From: JAVWMQ01 sp036646055
GTDB taxonomy: Bacteria; Bacillota; Clostridia; Peptostreptococcales; Anaerovoracaceae
DNA: 64,000 nucleotides
Direction: 5' to 3'
NCBI GenBank assembly: GCA_036646055.1
Contig: JAVXMY010000002.1
Coordinates: 62,001 to 126,000, forward strand
The notes beneath the pieces were generated by a model. That model did not search any database. It was not told where the DNA came from and saw only the letters and a program-made list of their open reading frames with translations. Of the stretch, positions 9,214 through 17,735 are shown one piece after another. A program made the position numbers and the translations under genes. Within the stretch, counting starts at the first letter, position 1. Each line of letters opens with the position of its first letter.

Positions 9214-9270
9214 TTATAGCAAAATCTGCTCATTTCAGTGAGCTTCTACGAAGATAGAATTATGCTATAG
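9214..9270 (+). promoter_or_regulatory. Structured 5' leader of the thioredoxin-reductase-like gene
   Basis: A likely -10 box (TATAAT, 9186-9191) puts the transcript start near 9198. The leader contains nested helices: TATAGCA (9215-9221) with TGCTATA (9263-9269), ATCT (9224-9227) with AGAT (9252-9255), and GCTCA (9228-9232) with TGAGC (9239-9243). The arrangement suggests a regulatory RNA or operator rather than chance. No known riboswitch signature was recognised. Confidence 0.45.
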
Positions 9271-9292
9271 TTAGCGTATTTGGGGGAAAGAC

Positions 9293-10153
9293 ATGGGAAA
9301 TATAATTATTATTGGAAATGGTCCTGCAGGAATCTCTGCAGCACTATATACTAAAAGAGCCGGTATTGACACAACAGTTATAGGAATGGGTATAGGTGCC
9401 TTAGCTAAAGCTGAAAAAATCGAAAACTATTACGGTTTATCACATCCAATTAGCGGAGCTGAATTACACGCAAAGGGTATTAAAGCTGCAACTAATTTAG
9501 GTGTAGAAATGATAACAGACCAGGTTTTATCTATTGGATTTAACAACAAATTAGAAGTAATTACAGACTCCAAAACATATGAAGGTGATGCAGTAATCAT
9601 TGCAACAGGCGCTTCAAGAAAAACGCCTAAAATCAAAGGTGTAGCAGACTTTGAAGGTAAAGGTGTAAGTTACTGTGCCGTTTGTGACGGATTTTTCCAT
9701 AGGGGCAAAGACGTTGCAGTACTAGGAAATGGTGAATACGCAATCCACGAAGCAAAAGAACTACTACCAATTGCAGCCTCAGTAACAATCCTAACTGATG
9801 GAGAAGAACTTACAAGTGAAGTTCCAGCAGGTATCAAGGTTAATAAAACTAAGATCTCTGAAATCTCTGGCGAAATGGTATTAAACAAAGTTTTATTTGA
9901 AGACAATTCTTCAATTGAAATCACAGGATTTTTTGTAGCATTAGGAGTTGCTGGCAGTGCAGATCTAGCCAAAAAACTAGGCGCAATGGCTGAAGGAAAC
10001 AAAATTATCGTTAATGAAAATATGGCAACTAACATTCCCGGCCTATTTGCTGCAGGAGACTGTACACCTGGAATGCTTCAAGTGGCAAAAGCCGTATACC
10101 AAGGAGCTGAAGCCGCATCATCAGCAATTAAACACATCAGATCACAGAAATAG
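9293..10153 (+). CDS. Thioredoxin-reductase-like FAD protein, possibly ferredoxin-dependent
   Basis: The 286-residue protein has the FAD GxGxxG motif (GNGPAGISAALYTKR), the redox-active CAVC disulfide in SYCAVCDGFF, and the C-terminal GDCTPGMLQVAKAVYQG block of low-molecular-weight thioredoxin reductases. The second nucleotide motif reads LGNGEYAIHEA, and the usual HRRxxxR NADPH 2'-phosphate clamp is replaced by ILTDGEEL. Loss of the NADPH motifs is the hallmark of ferredoxin-dependent or deeply rooted flavin thioredoxin reductases in Clostridia. It probably reduces a thioredoxin, using reduced ferredoxin or another donor. No thioredoxin gene is adjacent. Confidence 0.85.
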   Translation: MGNIIIIGNGPAGISAALYTKRAGIDTTVIGMGIGALAKAEKIENYYGLSHPISGAELHAKGIKAATNLGVEMITDQVLSIGFNNKLEVITDSKTYEGDAVIIATGASRKTPKIKGVADFEGKGVSYCAVCDGFFHRGKDVAVLGNGEYAIHEAKELLPIAASVTILTDGEELTSEVPAGIKVNKTKISEISGEMVLNKVLFEDNSSIEITGFFVALGVAGSADLAKKLGAMAEGNKIIVNENMATNIPGLFAAGDCTPGMLQVAKAVYQGAEAASSAIKHIRSQK

Positions 10154-10199
10154 GTTTAATCTATACTAAAATTAATAAAAATTTAGTGGAGGTGACAAC

Positions 10200-12962
10200 A
10201 TGAAAAAAAGATTGATTGGCTTTACCATCACAATCCTCATGCTTTTCTCCATATTAGTTCCCGCTATAGCATTGGGCGAAGATACAGATGACAAAGTACG
10301 AGTTGGTTTCTATCAATACCCATATTTTCAGGAAGTAGATGAAGATGGCCATTATTCAGGATATAGCTATGATTATTTACAGGCAATGGCACAATACGCA
10401 GGTTGGGAATACGAGTTTGTTACAACTCATACTTCAAATGAGTGCCTAACACTTCTAGAAGAAGGTAAAATCGATTTAATGGGCGTATTACTAAAAACCC
10501 CTGAAAGAGAAAAAATCTATGACTATCCAGATTATTCATCTGGAATCAGCAGTTCCCTACTGATTACAAGCAAAAAGGATTTACATTACGCCTATGAAGA
10601 CTTTCAAAAATTTGACGGGATGACTGTGGGCGTTCAAAAAAAATCTGCTAGAAATCAAGGCTTAGAAGACTACTGCAAGAAAAACAAGTTTACAATTAGC
10701 ACTATTGAATATGAAACCAAAGAAAGCCTACAAAAGGCTCTTTCTTCAGGTGCAATTGATGCAGCTCTTATTAGTAGCACACAAAATAGCCCAGAATATC
10801 GAACCATTGCTCAATTCAACACCCAAGATGTCTACTTTGTAACAACCAAGGGTAATAATGAGATTTTAGAAGGGCTCAATGATGCAATTGGAAAAATTAA
10901 TACCAATTCTCCCAATTTCACACGTTCTCTTTACCAAAAATACTATGACTTTTCTGAAGGTCAGCCTGCTGTACTTTCTCAAGAGGAACTCAACTATATC
11001 GCAGCCCATCCCACGATAAATATTCTCTATGAGACAGGCAGAGGCCCTTACGAGATGGTTTCAGAATCTGGGAAACCCTGTGGAATATCCATTGACTTAA
11101 TGAATCTTATTGCCCATACAGTGGGGCTAAAAGTAAATTACACCCCTGTACAGAACAATAAGGAAAAGGCAGAGAAGATAAAAACTGGCAAATATGATCT
11201 CCTTTCAACTCTAAGCTATGACTATGCTTGGGCAAACCAGAATAACATGTACGTTACCCAGCCTTTTATTTCCTCTGATTACTTAACCGTATACCGAAAA
11301 GAACCAGGCGAAAATCGTCGCCTTGCACTTCAAGAAGGAACTTATATTTCAAACTTTGTCCAAAGCACCCTTTCGGATAATGTAACAGTTACCTATTACC
11401 CATCTGTGGAAAAATGTGTAGAGGCTGTATCTCGTAATGAGATAGACTACACCTTTGTTAGCAGCTATGAAGCCGACTTTTATGGAGAATTTCCTAAATA
11501 CCGTAATTTAAAATTCAGAACTCTTCAAACCGATCCTTGCCAGCTAAGCATGGGAGTATCTAAAAAAGCAGATCCTCTTTTATTTTCAATTATTGAAAAG
11601 GCCATGAACAGTGTTTCTACTGATGAAATGGCAGACATTATTAGGGGCCATGTAACTCACTCCACATCCTATTCATTCTTGGATATGATCTACAGCAATC
11701 CCGTAGAGTTTACAATGATTGCAGGTGGTATAATTGGGACACTTCTATTAGCTTTACTGTTTTTCGCCTTATACCGAGTGAATCGTAATAAAAACAAAGT
11801 CCTTGCTGAAGCAAATGAGGCAAAAACCGAATTTTTATCAGGCGTAAGTCATGATATAAGAACTCCAATGAACGCAATTATTGGATTTACCGATATGTGT
11901 TTAAGCGAACCTTTAACTCAGGTTGAAATGAAGGAAAATCTTCAAAAGATACGTTACTCTTCTAGTTTTCTTTTGGGGCTAATCAATGATGTTCTAGATA
12001 TGAGTAAAATCGAAAGTGGCCAATTCAAGTTAAATAAGAAGAAGGTTTTCATAGAAGATTTTCTAAACTCTATTCTTTCCACAATTCAGCCTGTAGCTAA
12101 GGCAAAAAACATTACATTCACAATAGATTCAAAAAAAATAAGTGGAAAATATGTAATTGTTGATGAACTAAGAGTACAGCAGATTTTTATTAATCTACTA
12201 TCTAACGCAGTAAAATTCACACCAGCCGGAGGTAAGGTGGAATTCATCATAGAAAATATTTGGCAAAAAAACGGTAAGGCCCGAGATCGTGTAACCATTA
12301 GAGATAACGGAATCGGCATGAGTCCTGAATTTTTAAGCCACCTATATGAGCCATTCCAACAAGAGCAAACCTCAGGATTTACCTCCAACACTGGAACAGG
12401 CCTTGGACTTACCATTGTCAATAAGTTGGTCTCCGCTATGGGTGGAACCATAAGTGTAATAAGCCAACTAGGCAAGGGTACCGATTTTATTATAGAACTT
12501 GAAGCAGAAAGTGGTTATGAAGACAGAACATTGGCCAAAGAACTTCAGATATCAGAATCCACAAATCAAGTTGATTTTAGCGGCAAGATGATTCTTTTGG
12601 TAGAGGATCACCCTCTAAACCAACAAATTGTCACTCGATTGTTAGAAAAAAAGGGAGCAGAAGTCATAGTAGCAGAAAACGGTCAAATTGCACTAGATAT
12701 TTTTGCCTCCACTACAAATGGATATATTGATGCCATTTTAATGGATATTCGTATGCCTGTTATGGACGGGCTTACATCAACTAAAGCCATTCGTAACTTT
12801 CATCGACCAGATAGCAAAACAGTTCCAATCATCGCTATTACAGCAAATGCCTTTGATAAGGATGTGGAACAATCAATTGCATCTGGCATGAATGCACATT
12901 TAGCAAAACCCGTAGAACCAGAGAAACTTTACGCCCTTTTAAGTGATGTATTTCAACAATAG
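10200..12962 (+). CDS. Hybrid sensor histidine kinase with two periplasmic-binding-protein sensor domains
   Basis: The 920-residue protein has a signal/anchor at 1-25, two tandem extracellular SBP_bac_3 domains (about 32-255 and 270-490), a membrane helix (about 502-527), a HisKA domain with phospho-acceptor His551 in SHDIRTPMNAIIGF, an HATPase_c domain (N box, DNGIGM, GTGLGLTIV), and a C-terminal receiver with Asp849 in MDIRMP. The layout resembles BvgS-type sensors that bind amino acids or other small ligands outside the cell. There is no output domain and no adjacent response regulator, so the partner lies elsewhere. It starts 46 bp after the flavoprotein gene, behind GTGGAGGTGA, and may be co-transcribed. 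It ends exactly at the first copy of a repeated hairpin. Confidence 0.93.
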   Translation: MKKRLIGFTITILMLFSILVPAIALGEDTDDKVRVGFYQYPYFQEVDEDGHYSGYSYDYLQAMAQYAGWEYEFVTTHTSNECLTLLEEGKIDLMGVLLKTPEREKIYDYPDYSSGISSSLLITSKKDLHYAYEDFQKFDGMTVGVQKKSARNQGLEDYCKKNKFTISTIEYETKESLQKALSSGAIDAALISSTQNSPEYRTIAQFNTQDVYFVTTKGNNEILEGLNDAIGKINTNSPNFTRSLYQKYYDFSEGQPAVLSQEELNYIAAHPTINILYETGRGPYEMVSESGKPCGISIDLMNLIAHTVGLKVNYTPVQNNKEKAEKIKTGKYDLLSTLSYDYAWANQNNMYVTQPFISSDYLTVYRKEPGENRRLALQEGTYISNFVQSTLSDNVTVTYYPSVEKCVEAVSRNEIDYTFVSSYEADFYGEFPKYRNLKFRTLQTDPCQLSMGVSKKADPLLFSIIEKAMNSVSTDEMADIIRGHVTHSTSYSFLDMIYSNPVEFTMIAGGIIGTLLLALLFFALYRVNRNKNKVLAEANEAKTEFLSGVSHDIRTPMNAIIGFTDMCLSEPLTQVEMKENLQKIRYSSSFLLGLINDVLDMSKIESGQFKLNKKKVFIEDFLNSILSTIQPVAKAKNITFTIDSKKISGKYVIVDELRVQQIFINLLSNAVKFTPAGGKVEFIIENIWQKNGKARDRVTIRDNGIGMSPEFLSHLYEPFQQEQTSGFTSNTGTGLGLTIVNKLVSAMGGTISVISQLGKGTDFIIELEAESGYEDRTLAKELQISESTNQVDFSGKMILLVEDHPLNQQIVTRLLEKKGAEVIVAENGQIALDIFASTTNGYIDAILMDIRMPVMDGLTSTKAIRNFHRPDSKTVPIIAITANAFDKDVEQSIASGMNAHLAKPVEPEKLYALLSDVFQQ

Positions 12963-13375
12963 TTATAAAGACCTCCAGCTTCCGCTAGAGGTCTTTTGAT
13001 TACCGCCTTACCATCATTATTGGCAACCTTAATAATTCTGCACCCATCAGGGGCTCTAAATTCCACACCTAAAGTAACTTCATCTGAAATTATCTGTCCA
13101 AAACTGTCACTTACCACGCATCTATACTTATTACCATTTGATTTTATTGTACATTTTCCTGATACATAGTTAGACTTAGTAGCACCTTTTTGATTTCTCC
13201 AAGTCTTACCCCCATCAGTAGATTTCTGCCACTGATATTTAACATCGCCCTTAGCCTTAATTACAAATTCGCCTTTCTCGTATTCAAAAATCTGTACGTT
13301 TTTAGGTTGTGTAATAATTTGCGCCCCACTGTTTTTTTCATAAACAAGGGTATTACTTTCCTTATCTAATGACAC
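12953..13375 (-). pseudogene. C-terminal part of decayed surface protein (Ig-like domain), frameshifted and truncated
   Basis: This frame encodes an Ig-like surface domain, recognisable by KYQWQKSTDGGKTW and a later KYRCVVSD cysteine strand. It is out of frame with the upstream part at 13390-14313. Upstream in the same frame it reads HPIKSGYKVS before the GTG at 13375, so it does not have its own start. One extra base in the A run at 13400-13403 would join both parts. The last residues (KRPLAEAGGLYNYC) are encoded by the terminator hairpin of the neighbouring kinase, so the natural C-terminus and any cell-wall anchor are gone. This looks like a deletion that fused the gene body to the repeated hairpin. 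Confidence 0.75.
12967..12997. terminator. Repeated terminator hairpin, copy 1
   Basis: AAAGACCTC (12967-12975) pairs with GAGGTCTTT (12988-12996), with an inner AGC/GCT helix closing TTCC, followed by T residues. It ends the kinase gene. Copies lie at 15809 and 20268. From the TAG stop through the hairpin, copies 1 and 3 are identical over about 34 bases. On the minus strand a degenerate surface-protein frame reads through it. Confidence 0.85.
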
Positions 13376-13389
13376 TTTGTATCCACTTT

Positions 13390-14313
13390 TTATTGGGTGA
13401 AAACACTCTCATCTCTTTCTGTTAATGTATAGTTATTTGCTCCTGTAGCAATAATTCCTTCTACAGAAGTATCAATTCCAATATAACCTGAAAGCTGCCC
13501 TGTTATTTCCAACTTACCATTTTCAGTATATATATTGTTTTCTTTAATAGCTAGATTTCCCTGTAACTTCAACGTTCCATATTGATTGTATATTGCGCTA
13601 CCTAGATCAGCTTTATTTGCAGCATAAGTTCCACCTTTAAGTGTAACATCGCCTCTATTCAAAATCGCTCCGCCTTTATCAGCAGATCCTGCAACTAAAA
13701 TTCCATCATTTATAACTACGTTTCCTTCGTTATAAATCAGTCCACCATTAATTGAATATCCGGAATTTAAACTGCCTCCATTCATGGTAAACTTACCGCC
13801 TTGAAGCACGTTAACAATTGCTCCATTGCTGTTGTTTTCTGAGTAGGTCAAAGAGCCTCCATATAAGTTAACATCTCCTGTAGTTTCAACTAAAGTACCT
13901 CTAGTTCCACCTTCACCTCTAATAGCTCCTTGATAAGATAGTTTCTTGCATTTTTCATACTCACTTGTACCGCTATTAGTATACCAATCAGAAATATCAC
14001 TTTTATCACATGTTCCAATATTTAAGGTTCCATGATTAATAAATAAATTTCCGTCAAAATTTCTGTACAAAGAAGACCCATTTAAACATATATTTAGTAT
14101 AGTTCCTTCTTCAATAACGATTGATTCACTTAAAGAAATTGAACCTTTATCAATAAAATAATTGCCCTGCAGAGTTCCCCCTTCTTTAGGTAATGGTTTG
14201 TATTCTAATACATCTCCATGGGTAACATGTTCACCTACTGGCAAAGTTCTGCTTCCACAGACACAATGCTTATGGCTCGTTTCACCTTGCGCAAAAGCTA
14301 ATGCTGGCACCAT
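13390..14313 (-). pseudogene. N-terminal part of decayed secreted surface protein, beta-helix-like
   Basis: The protein has repeated short strands rich in GG, N and T (TMNGGSLNSG, VVINDGILVAG, VTLKGGTYA) typical of right-handed beta-helix or polymorphic adhesin segments. It is a diverged paralogue of the surface protein at 15849-18346. A signal peptide is readable upstream (KIISVITCLCVVITMVPALAFA), with AGGAGG at 14371-14377, but no ATG, GTG or TTG lies in frame at the right distance, so the start codon seems lost. The frame then ends in a frameshift at 13400-13403. Three independent lesions argue for a pseudogene. Expression from the internal ATG at 14313 is unlikely. Confidence 0.7.
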
Positions 14314-14493
14314 AGTTATAACAACACATAAACATGTGATTACACTTATAATCTTCCTATTCCTTGGTTTTCCTCCTAATCAAAACATTCTAGTTTCAAA
14401 ATCCTTCGCTGATAAAAATCGCCTCATACTAAATACATCCTCACGACAAGCACCACTCAAATAAGACTATATATATCAATAACTTAAATTTAA

Positions 14494-14652
14494 CTTTATA
14501 CTCAATCATATATAAAGTCAAGTTTACGTATCAGCTATATTACATTTATTATTTTCTTTATAACAATGCAACCTTTTGTTGGCGATGGTATTGAAGAAAT
14601 TCTTGAATATTCAATGGTTTCATCTTTATGTTTGTTACTCTTATCATTATAG
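14494..14652 (+). pseudogene. Relic of the C-terminus of a membrane protein
   Basis: The plus frame ending in TAG at 14650-14652 reads as two hydrophobic stretches (ISYITFIIFFITM and YSMVSSLCLLLLSL) joined by a short polar loop. It has stop codons immediately upstream (14485 and 14491) and no ribosome site. It resembles the last helices of a permease. The rest of the 14314-14747 interval holds only AT-rich sequence and the promoter of the next broken gene. The source family is unknown. Confidence 0.4.
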
Positions 14653-14747
14653 TTATATATTCCTAAGTTGCCACAATTTTTTTGGGGGGCGTAATACAAT
14701 ACTCATTTATTATAATAGTTTTATATAATTTAAGAAAGGATAATACT

Positions 14748-15311
14748 ATGAAAAAAAACACTTATCTCTATGCTTCTTATTTTCACATTGACACTAGGAA
14801 GTAGTAGCATCGCGTTTGCTTCTCAACCAGTATCGCTGGCACTAAATGGTACTCAACTGACTGTTTTACAGCTAAGCGAGTCACGTTATCTTCTTAATGA
14901 TGGCACAAGTTCTGCCGAAATTTCTTTTGAAACGAATAACATACAAGATACTTTTAAAGTTTCTGTAAAACAAAAGGTTATATTGGTGAAGTTGTAAAAA
15001 AATCCACAACCAAAATTTCATATGCAAAATTAGCAGATGGTGTAAGTAGTATAAACAACATTTATAGCCATGCGGCTTTTATTATCTCTGTTATTGGTAT
15101 TGTTACAGGGGTACCTGTTGCAACCGCTGCCGCAGAAATTGTTAGTGCTTTACAAGGTGCTATATTTGATAAAATTCTTCAAAACATAAAGAAACATGGA
15201 AAAAAACATGGTATTAAAATGACTGTAATAGTATATCGTTACACAAAACATCAGGGTGGAGCTATGGTAAAAGGTTATCTTGCAGGAGCTACAAACTTTA
15301 ATACTTACTAG
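14748..15311 (+). pseudogene. Secreted small protein gene with two compensating frameshifts
   Basis: From the ATG at 14748 (ribosome site AAGAAAGGA) a run of eight A puts the frame wrong. With seven A the product starts MKKTLISMLLIFTLTLGSSS and has a signal peptide ending near FAS. The middle frame (14770-14997) then stops, and the original frame resumes at about 14973 as KGYIGEVVKKS and runs to TAG at 15309. Repaired, the protein would be about 187 residues with a hydrophobic, glycine- and alanine-rich segment (AAFIISVIGIVTGVPVATAA) and a basic region (KKHGKKHG). Function is unknown; a peptide toxin is conceivable, but nothing proves it. It lies 29 bp upstream of the 114-aa membrane protein. 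Confidence 0.6.
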
Positions 15312-15317
15312 TATTCC

Positions 15318-15694
15318 AAGTACAATATAAGGAGATATTTATGCGTTATTCTAGAAAAAATCTAAATAAACTAACCGAAGATCCATCGTTAAATAATAGA
15401 GTAAAAGAAAAAGTTAATTTAAGTACATTTGAAAAAATTCATTTATGTTATGTTATTTTTTACATGTTAGCAATTTATGGAATTCGTTTTATGGCCAATT
15501 CAAATATGCAAAATATAATCTTAATTGTTCTTACAATTGGTGTATTAATTTCATCTATACTTGCCTTTGTTTTAAGTTTTAAAATACGTAAACAAAACGG
15601 AACTTTACCTGGATTCGCATTAACAATAGTTGTTCCTATAGCTTTTACTTTACGAATTATACATCTTTTCTTCATCCATAGGTAAAACCAATTG
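15318..15694 (+). repeat. Direct duplication, copy 1 (about 377 bp)
   Basis: This block, from AAGTACAATATAAGGAG through the 114-aa gene to AAAACCAATT, is repeated at 20479-20855 in the same orientation, at an offset of 5161 bp, with only scattered substitutions. Similarity stops abruptly on both sides. It marks a segmental duplication within the island. Confidence 0.9.
15341..15685 (+). CDS. Small membrane protein, 114 aa (duplicated, copy 1)
   Basis: A charged N-terminus (RYSRKNLNKLTEDPSLNN) is followed by three hydrophobic helices (about 37-55, 58-80 and 92-112). A clear ribosome site (AAGGAGATATTT) precedes the ATG. The second copy at 20502 differs at only a handful of mostly conservative residues, and both frames are intact, unlike their neighbours. 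That pattern implies selection or a very recent duplication. It follows a secreted small-protein gene, so an immunity-like or partner role is possible, but I do not recognise the family. Confidence 0.75.
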   Translation: MRYSRKNLNKLTEDPSLNNRVKEKVNLSTFEKIHLCYVIFYMLAIYGIRFMANSNMQNIILIVLTIGVLISSILAFVLSFKIRKQNGTLPGFALTIVVPIAFTLRIIHLFFIHR

Positions 15695-15808
15695 ATAACT
15701 CAATTGTATATTCCCTCAGAATAGCCAAGTAGAACGATTTCTTATATGCACATTACACTTTCTTGCCATACTGTTATAATAAATGCATTCATAAAGATAT
15801 ACTATTTT

Positions 15809-15839
15809 AAAGACCTCCAGCTTTCGCTAGAGGTCTTTT
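15809..15839. terminator. Repeated terminator hairpin, copy 2
   Basis: Same hairpin as at 12967 with a single T for C change in the loop, and followed by TTTT. It lies between the converging 114-aa gene and the surface-protein gene, 10 bp after the latter's stop codon, and can serve both. Confidence 0.85.
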
Positions 15840-15848
15840 GATATATAT

Positions 15849-17735
15849 TTACTTACTGTCTCCTTGGCTATCATTCTTTCTCTTACCACTACTAAGAGCA
15901 ACAATACCAACAGAGGATAAAGTTATAAGCATCAACCAAAGTGCAACATTGAAATTGTCACCCGACTGAGGCACATCATCATAGAATTTATCTGGTGTAT
16001 TAGCCTTTAGTTTATTTGTTATTATCCAATTATTTTTTGAATTTGTAACAGTCTTTTTGTATCCCTTAGGCACGTTCACTTCGTTCACAGTCCATTTCAC
16101 CGAGCCATCAAGGTTATTCCATTCCTTTGTCCAGTCATTTGCCCCATTAAGTTTTACCGGCTTGCCATAGGCTTCTCCGTCATTATATAGCTGTACATAT
16201 ACCGAAGAAGGGCGGATTACACTATCATTATCACGCCAAAACTTATGAACCGTAACCCTTACAGGTTTTAGTTCAGAACTACCACCGCTGCCACCAATAG
16301 ATTTATGGTTATTGAACGCTACCTTCCCAGTAGTATTAGCCGTTATTATTCCTGATGCAGTTGTTGCATTACCACCGTTTACAGTTACTGTATAATCTTC
16401 ATTATTACTTTCTGAAACAAAAAAGTCTATTCCTACTGGAAGCCCCTTAGCAGTTTTGCTTTCGTTAGCCTTCAATGTAAAATTGCTAATGCCATCTACG
16501 AAAGTCATATCGCCATATGTTCCATTGATAGTAGTATCGCTAAGTATAACAGAAAATGGAAATTCCTTCGTTGTACTTGCATCGTCTCCAGATACAGTTT
16601 TTAATACGTTCAAATCACCTGTTTGTAAAATAGGAGGTGGTGTAGTGTTAAGTTCATTTATAAATTCTGCAGTAATTACAGGAGCTTTTCCATTATCCTC
16701 CAAAAAATCCACCGAAGTATTGTTACTACTTTTTAAACTCCAGCCATTAGGCAAAGATACCTCTTTAATTTCAAGATGAGTATTTACGGGCAAGTCAACA
16801 ATAGTAACAGTTTGTCCAGATTTCAGTTTCATAACACCTGAGCCTGTCTCATCAAACTCAATACGATTAAGAGTAACCGGATTAGTGCTATCATCCTTAT
16901 AAATAAAACTTCCTTTGAAGCCTTTATTATCCCTAGTTAGAGAAAGATTAAATGTAAATTCTTTGTCTGTAGCAGTAGTTGTCTGTTTTTTTATAGACAT
17001 CTTGCTTTCTTCCCCTAACTGTAAATGACCATTATTCGCAATTGCACCTCCCATTGGTGCTTTATTATTGGAAAATATCACCGCATTGCTTCCCAAAGAA
17101 GAGTTTTCTTTAAGCCCACTTTTTAAGGCGATCTCTTCCTTAGAGTTTTGGTAGTATTCATTTGGAGCCAACTTGCCTTTATTGGTATCTTGTGTATCAT
17201 AAGTCCAATTTATTTTGTCACCATTAAATGCATAATCCGTTACATACACATTAGGTTTTTCATCATTTATTCCACCTTCGGAATAAAAATCATCCCCCCC
17301 TTTGCTAGCGGAATTATTCGTCAAATACATGCCGTGAAATGTGTAATAATCTCCACCGCCTGTAGGACAGTTCCATATTCCACCACCGGTAGCAAGAGTT
17401 GCCTGGTTCCCAACTATATAGGATTTTTTTAGTTTCATTTCGGCACCTTCTTGAATATAGATTGCGCCCCCAGCAAACTTAGACTCATTCTCAGTAAATT
17501 CTCCACCGCTAATTTCTCCAATAGTCTTTTCCTTAGTAGGATCCACACAATCTAAAAATATAGCACCGCCAAATCCTTCTGATTTATTATTAATAAATGT
17601 GCCGTCTGTAATTAATAGTTTATTATCTGCCGACTGACCGTTATAGCAGATTACACCGCCTCTACCTTTAGTCTTGTTTCCTTCAAAAGTTCCACCATTT
17701 ATTGTAAGGGTGCTATTTGCTGCATATACAGTACC
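15849..17735 (-). CDS. Phase-variable cell-surface protein, C-terminal portion (out of frame with its N-terminus)
   Basis: This open frame continues the 17699-18346 N-terminal part; the two are separated only by a homopolymeric G tract. It carries further beta-helix-like GG repeats, then two pilin-type domains (TDKEFTFNLSLTRDNKGFKG and TKEFPFSVILSDT, resembling the DUF7601/Spy0128-like fold), a Cna-B-like domain (VRVTVHKFWRDNDS through WTVNEVNVPKGY), and a cell-wall sorting end: VPQSGDN, a hydrophobic helix, and a basic tail (SGKRKNDS). With 12 or 15 G in the tract the whole protein is 831-832 residues and secreted. With the 14 present here translation stops early, so the gene is off in this sequence. 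Likely an adhesin. Confidence 0.85.
   Translation of the reverse strand, partial: GTVYAANSTLTINGGTFEGNKTKGRGGVICYNGQSADNKLLITDGTFINNKSEGFGGAIFLDCVDPTKEKTIGEISGGEFTENESKFAGGAIYIQEGAEMKLKKSYIVGNQATLATGGGIWNCPTGGGDYYTFHGMYLTNNSASKGGDDFYSEGGINDEKPNVYVTDYAFNGDKINWTYDTQDTNKGKLAPNEYYQNSKEEIALKSGLKENSSLGSNAVIFSNNKAPMGGAIANNGHLQLGEESKMSIKKQTTTATDKEFTFNLSLTRDNKGFKGSFIYKDDSTNPVTLNRIEFDETGSGVMKLKSGQTVTIVDLPVNTHLEIKEVSLPNGWSLKSSNNTSVDFLEDNGKAPVITAEFINELNTTPPPILQTGDLNVLKTVSGDDASTTKEFPFSVILSDTTINGTYGDMTFVDGISNFTLKANESKTAKGLPVGIDFFVSESNNEDYTVTVNGGNATTASGIITANTTGKVAFNNHKSIGGSGGSSELKPVRVTVHKFWRDNDSVIRPSSVYVQLYNDGEAYGKPVKLNGANDWTKEWNNLDGSVKWTVNEVNVPKGYKKTVTNSKNNWIITNKLKANTPDKFYDDVPQSGDNFNVALWLMLITLSSVGIVALSSGKRKNDSQGDSK

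Noticed and set aside
14748..15311. Clear bacteriocin or circular-toxin gene
   Set aside because: Composition is suggestive but no toxin family motif, maturation or export gene is nearby.
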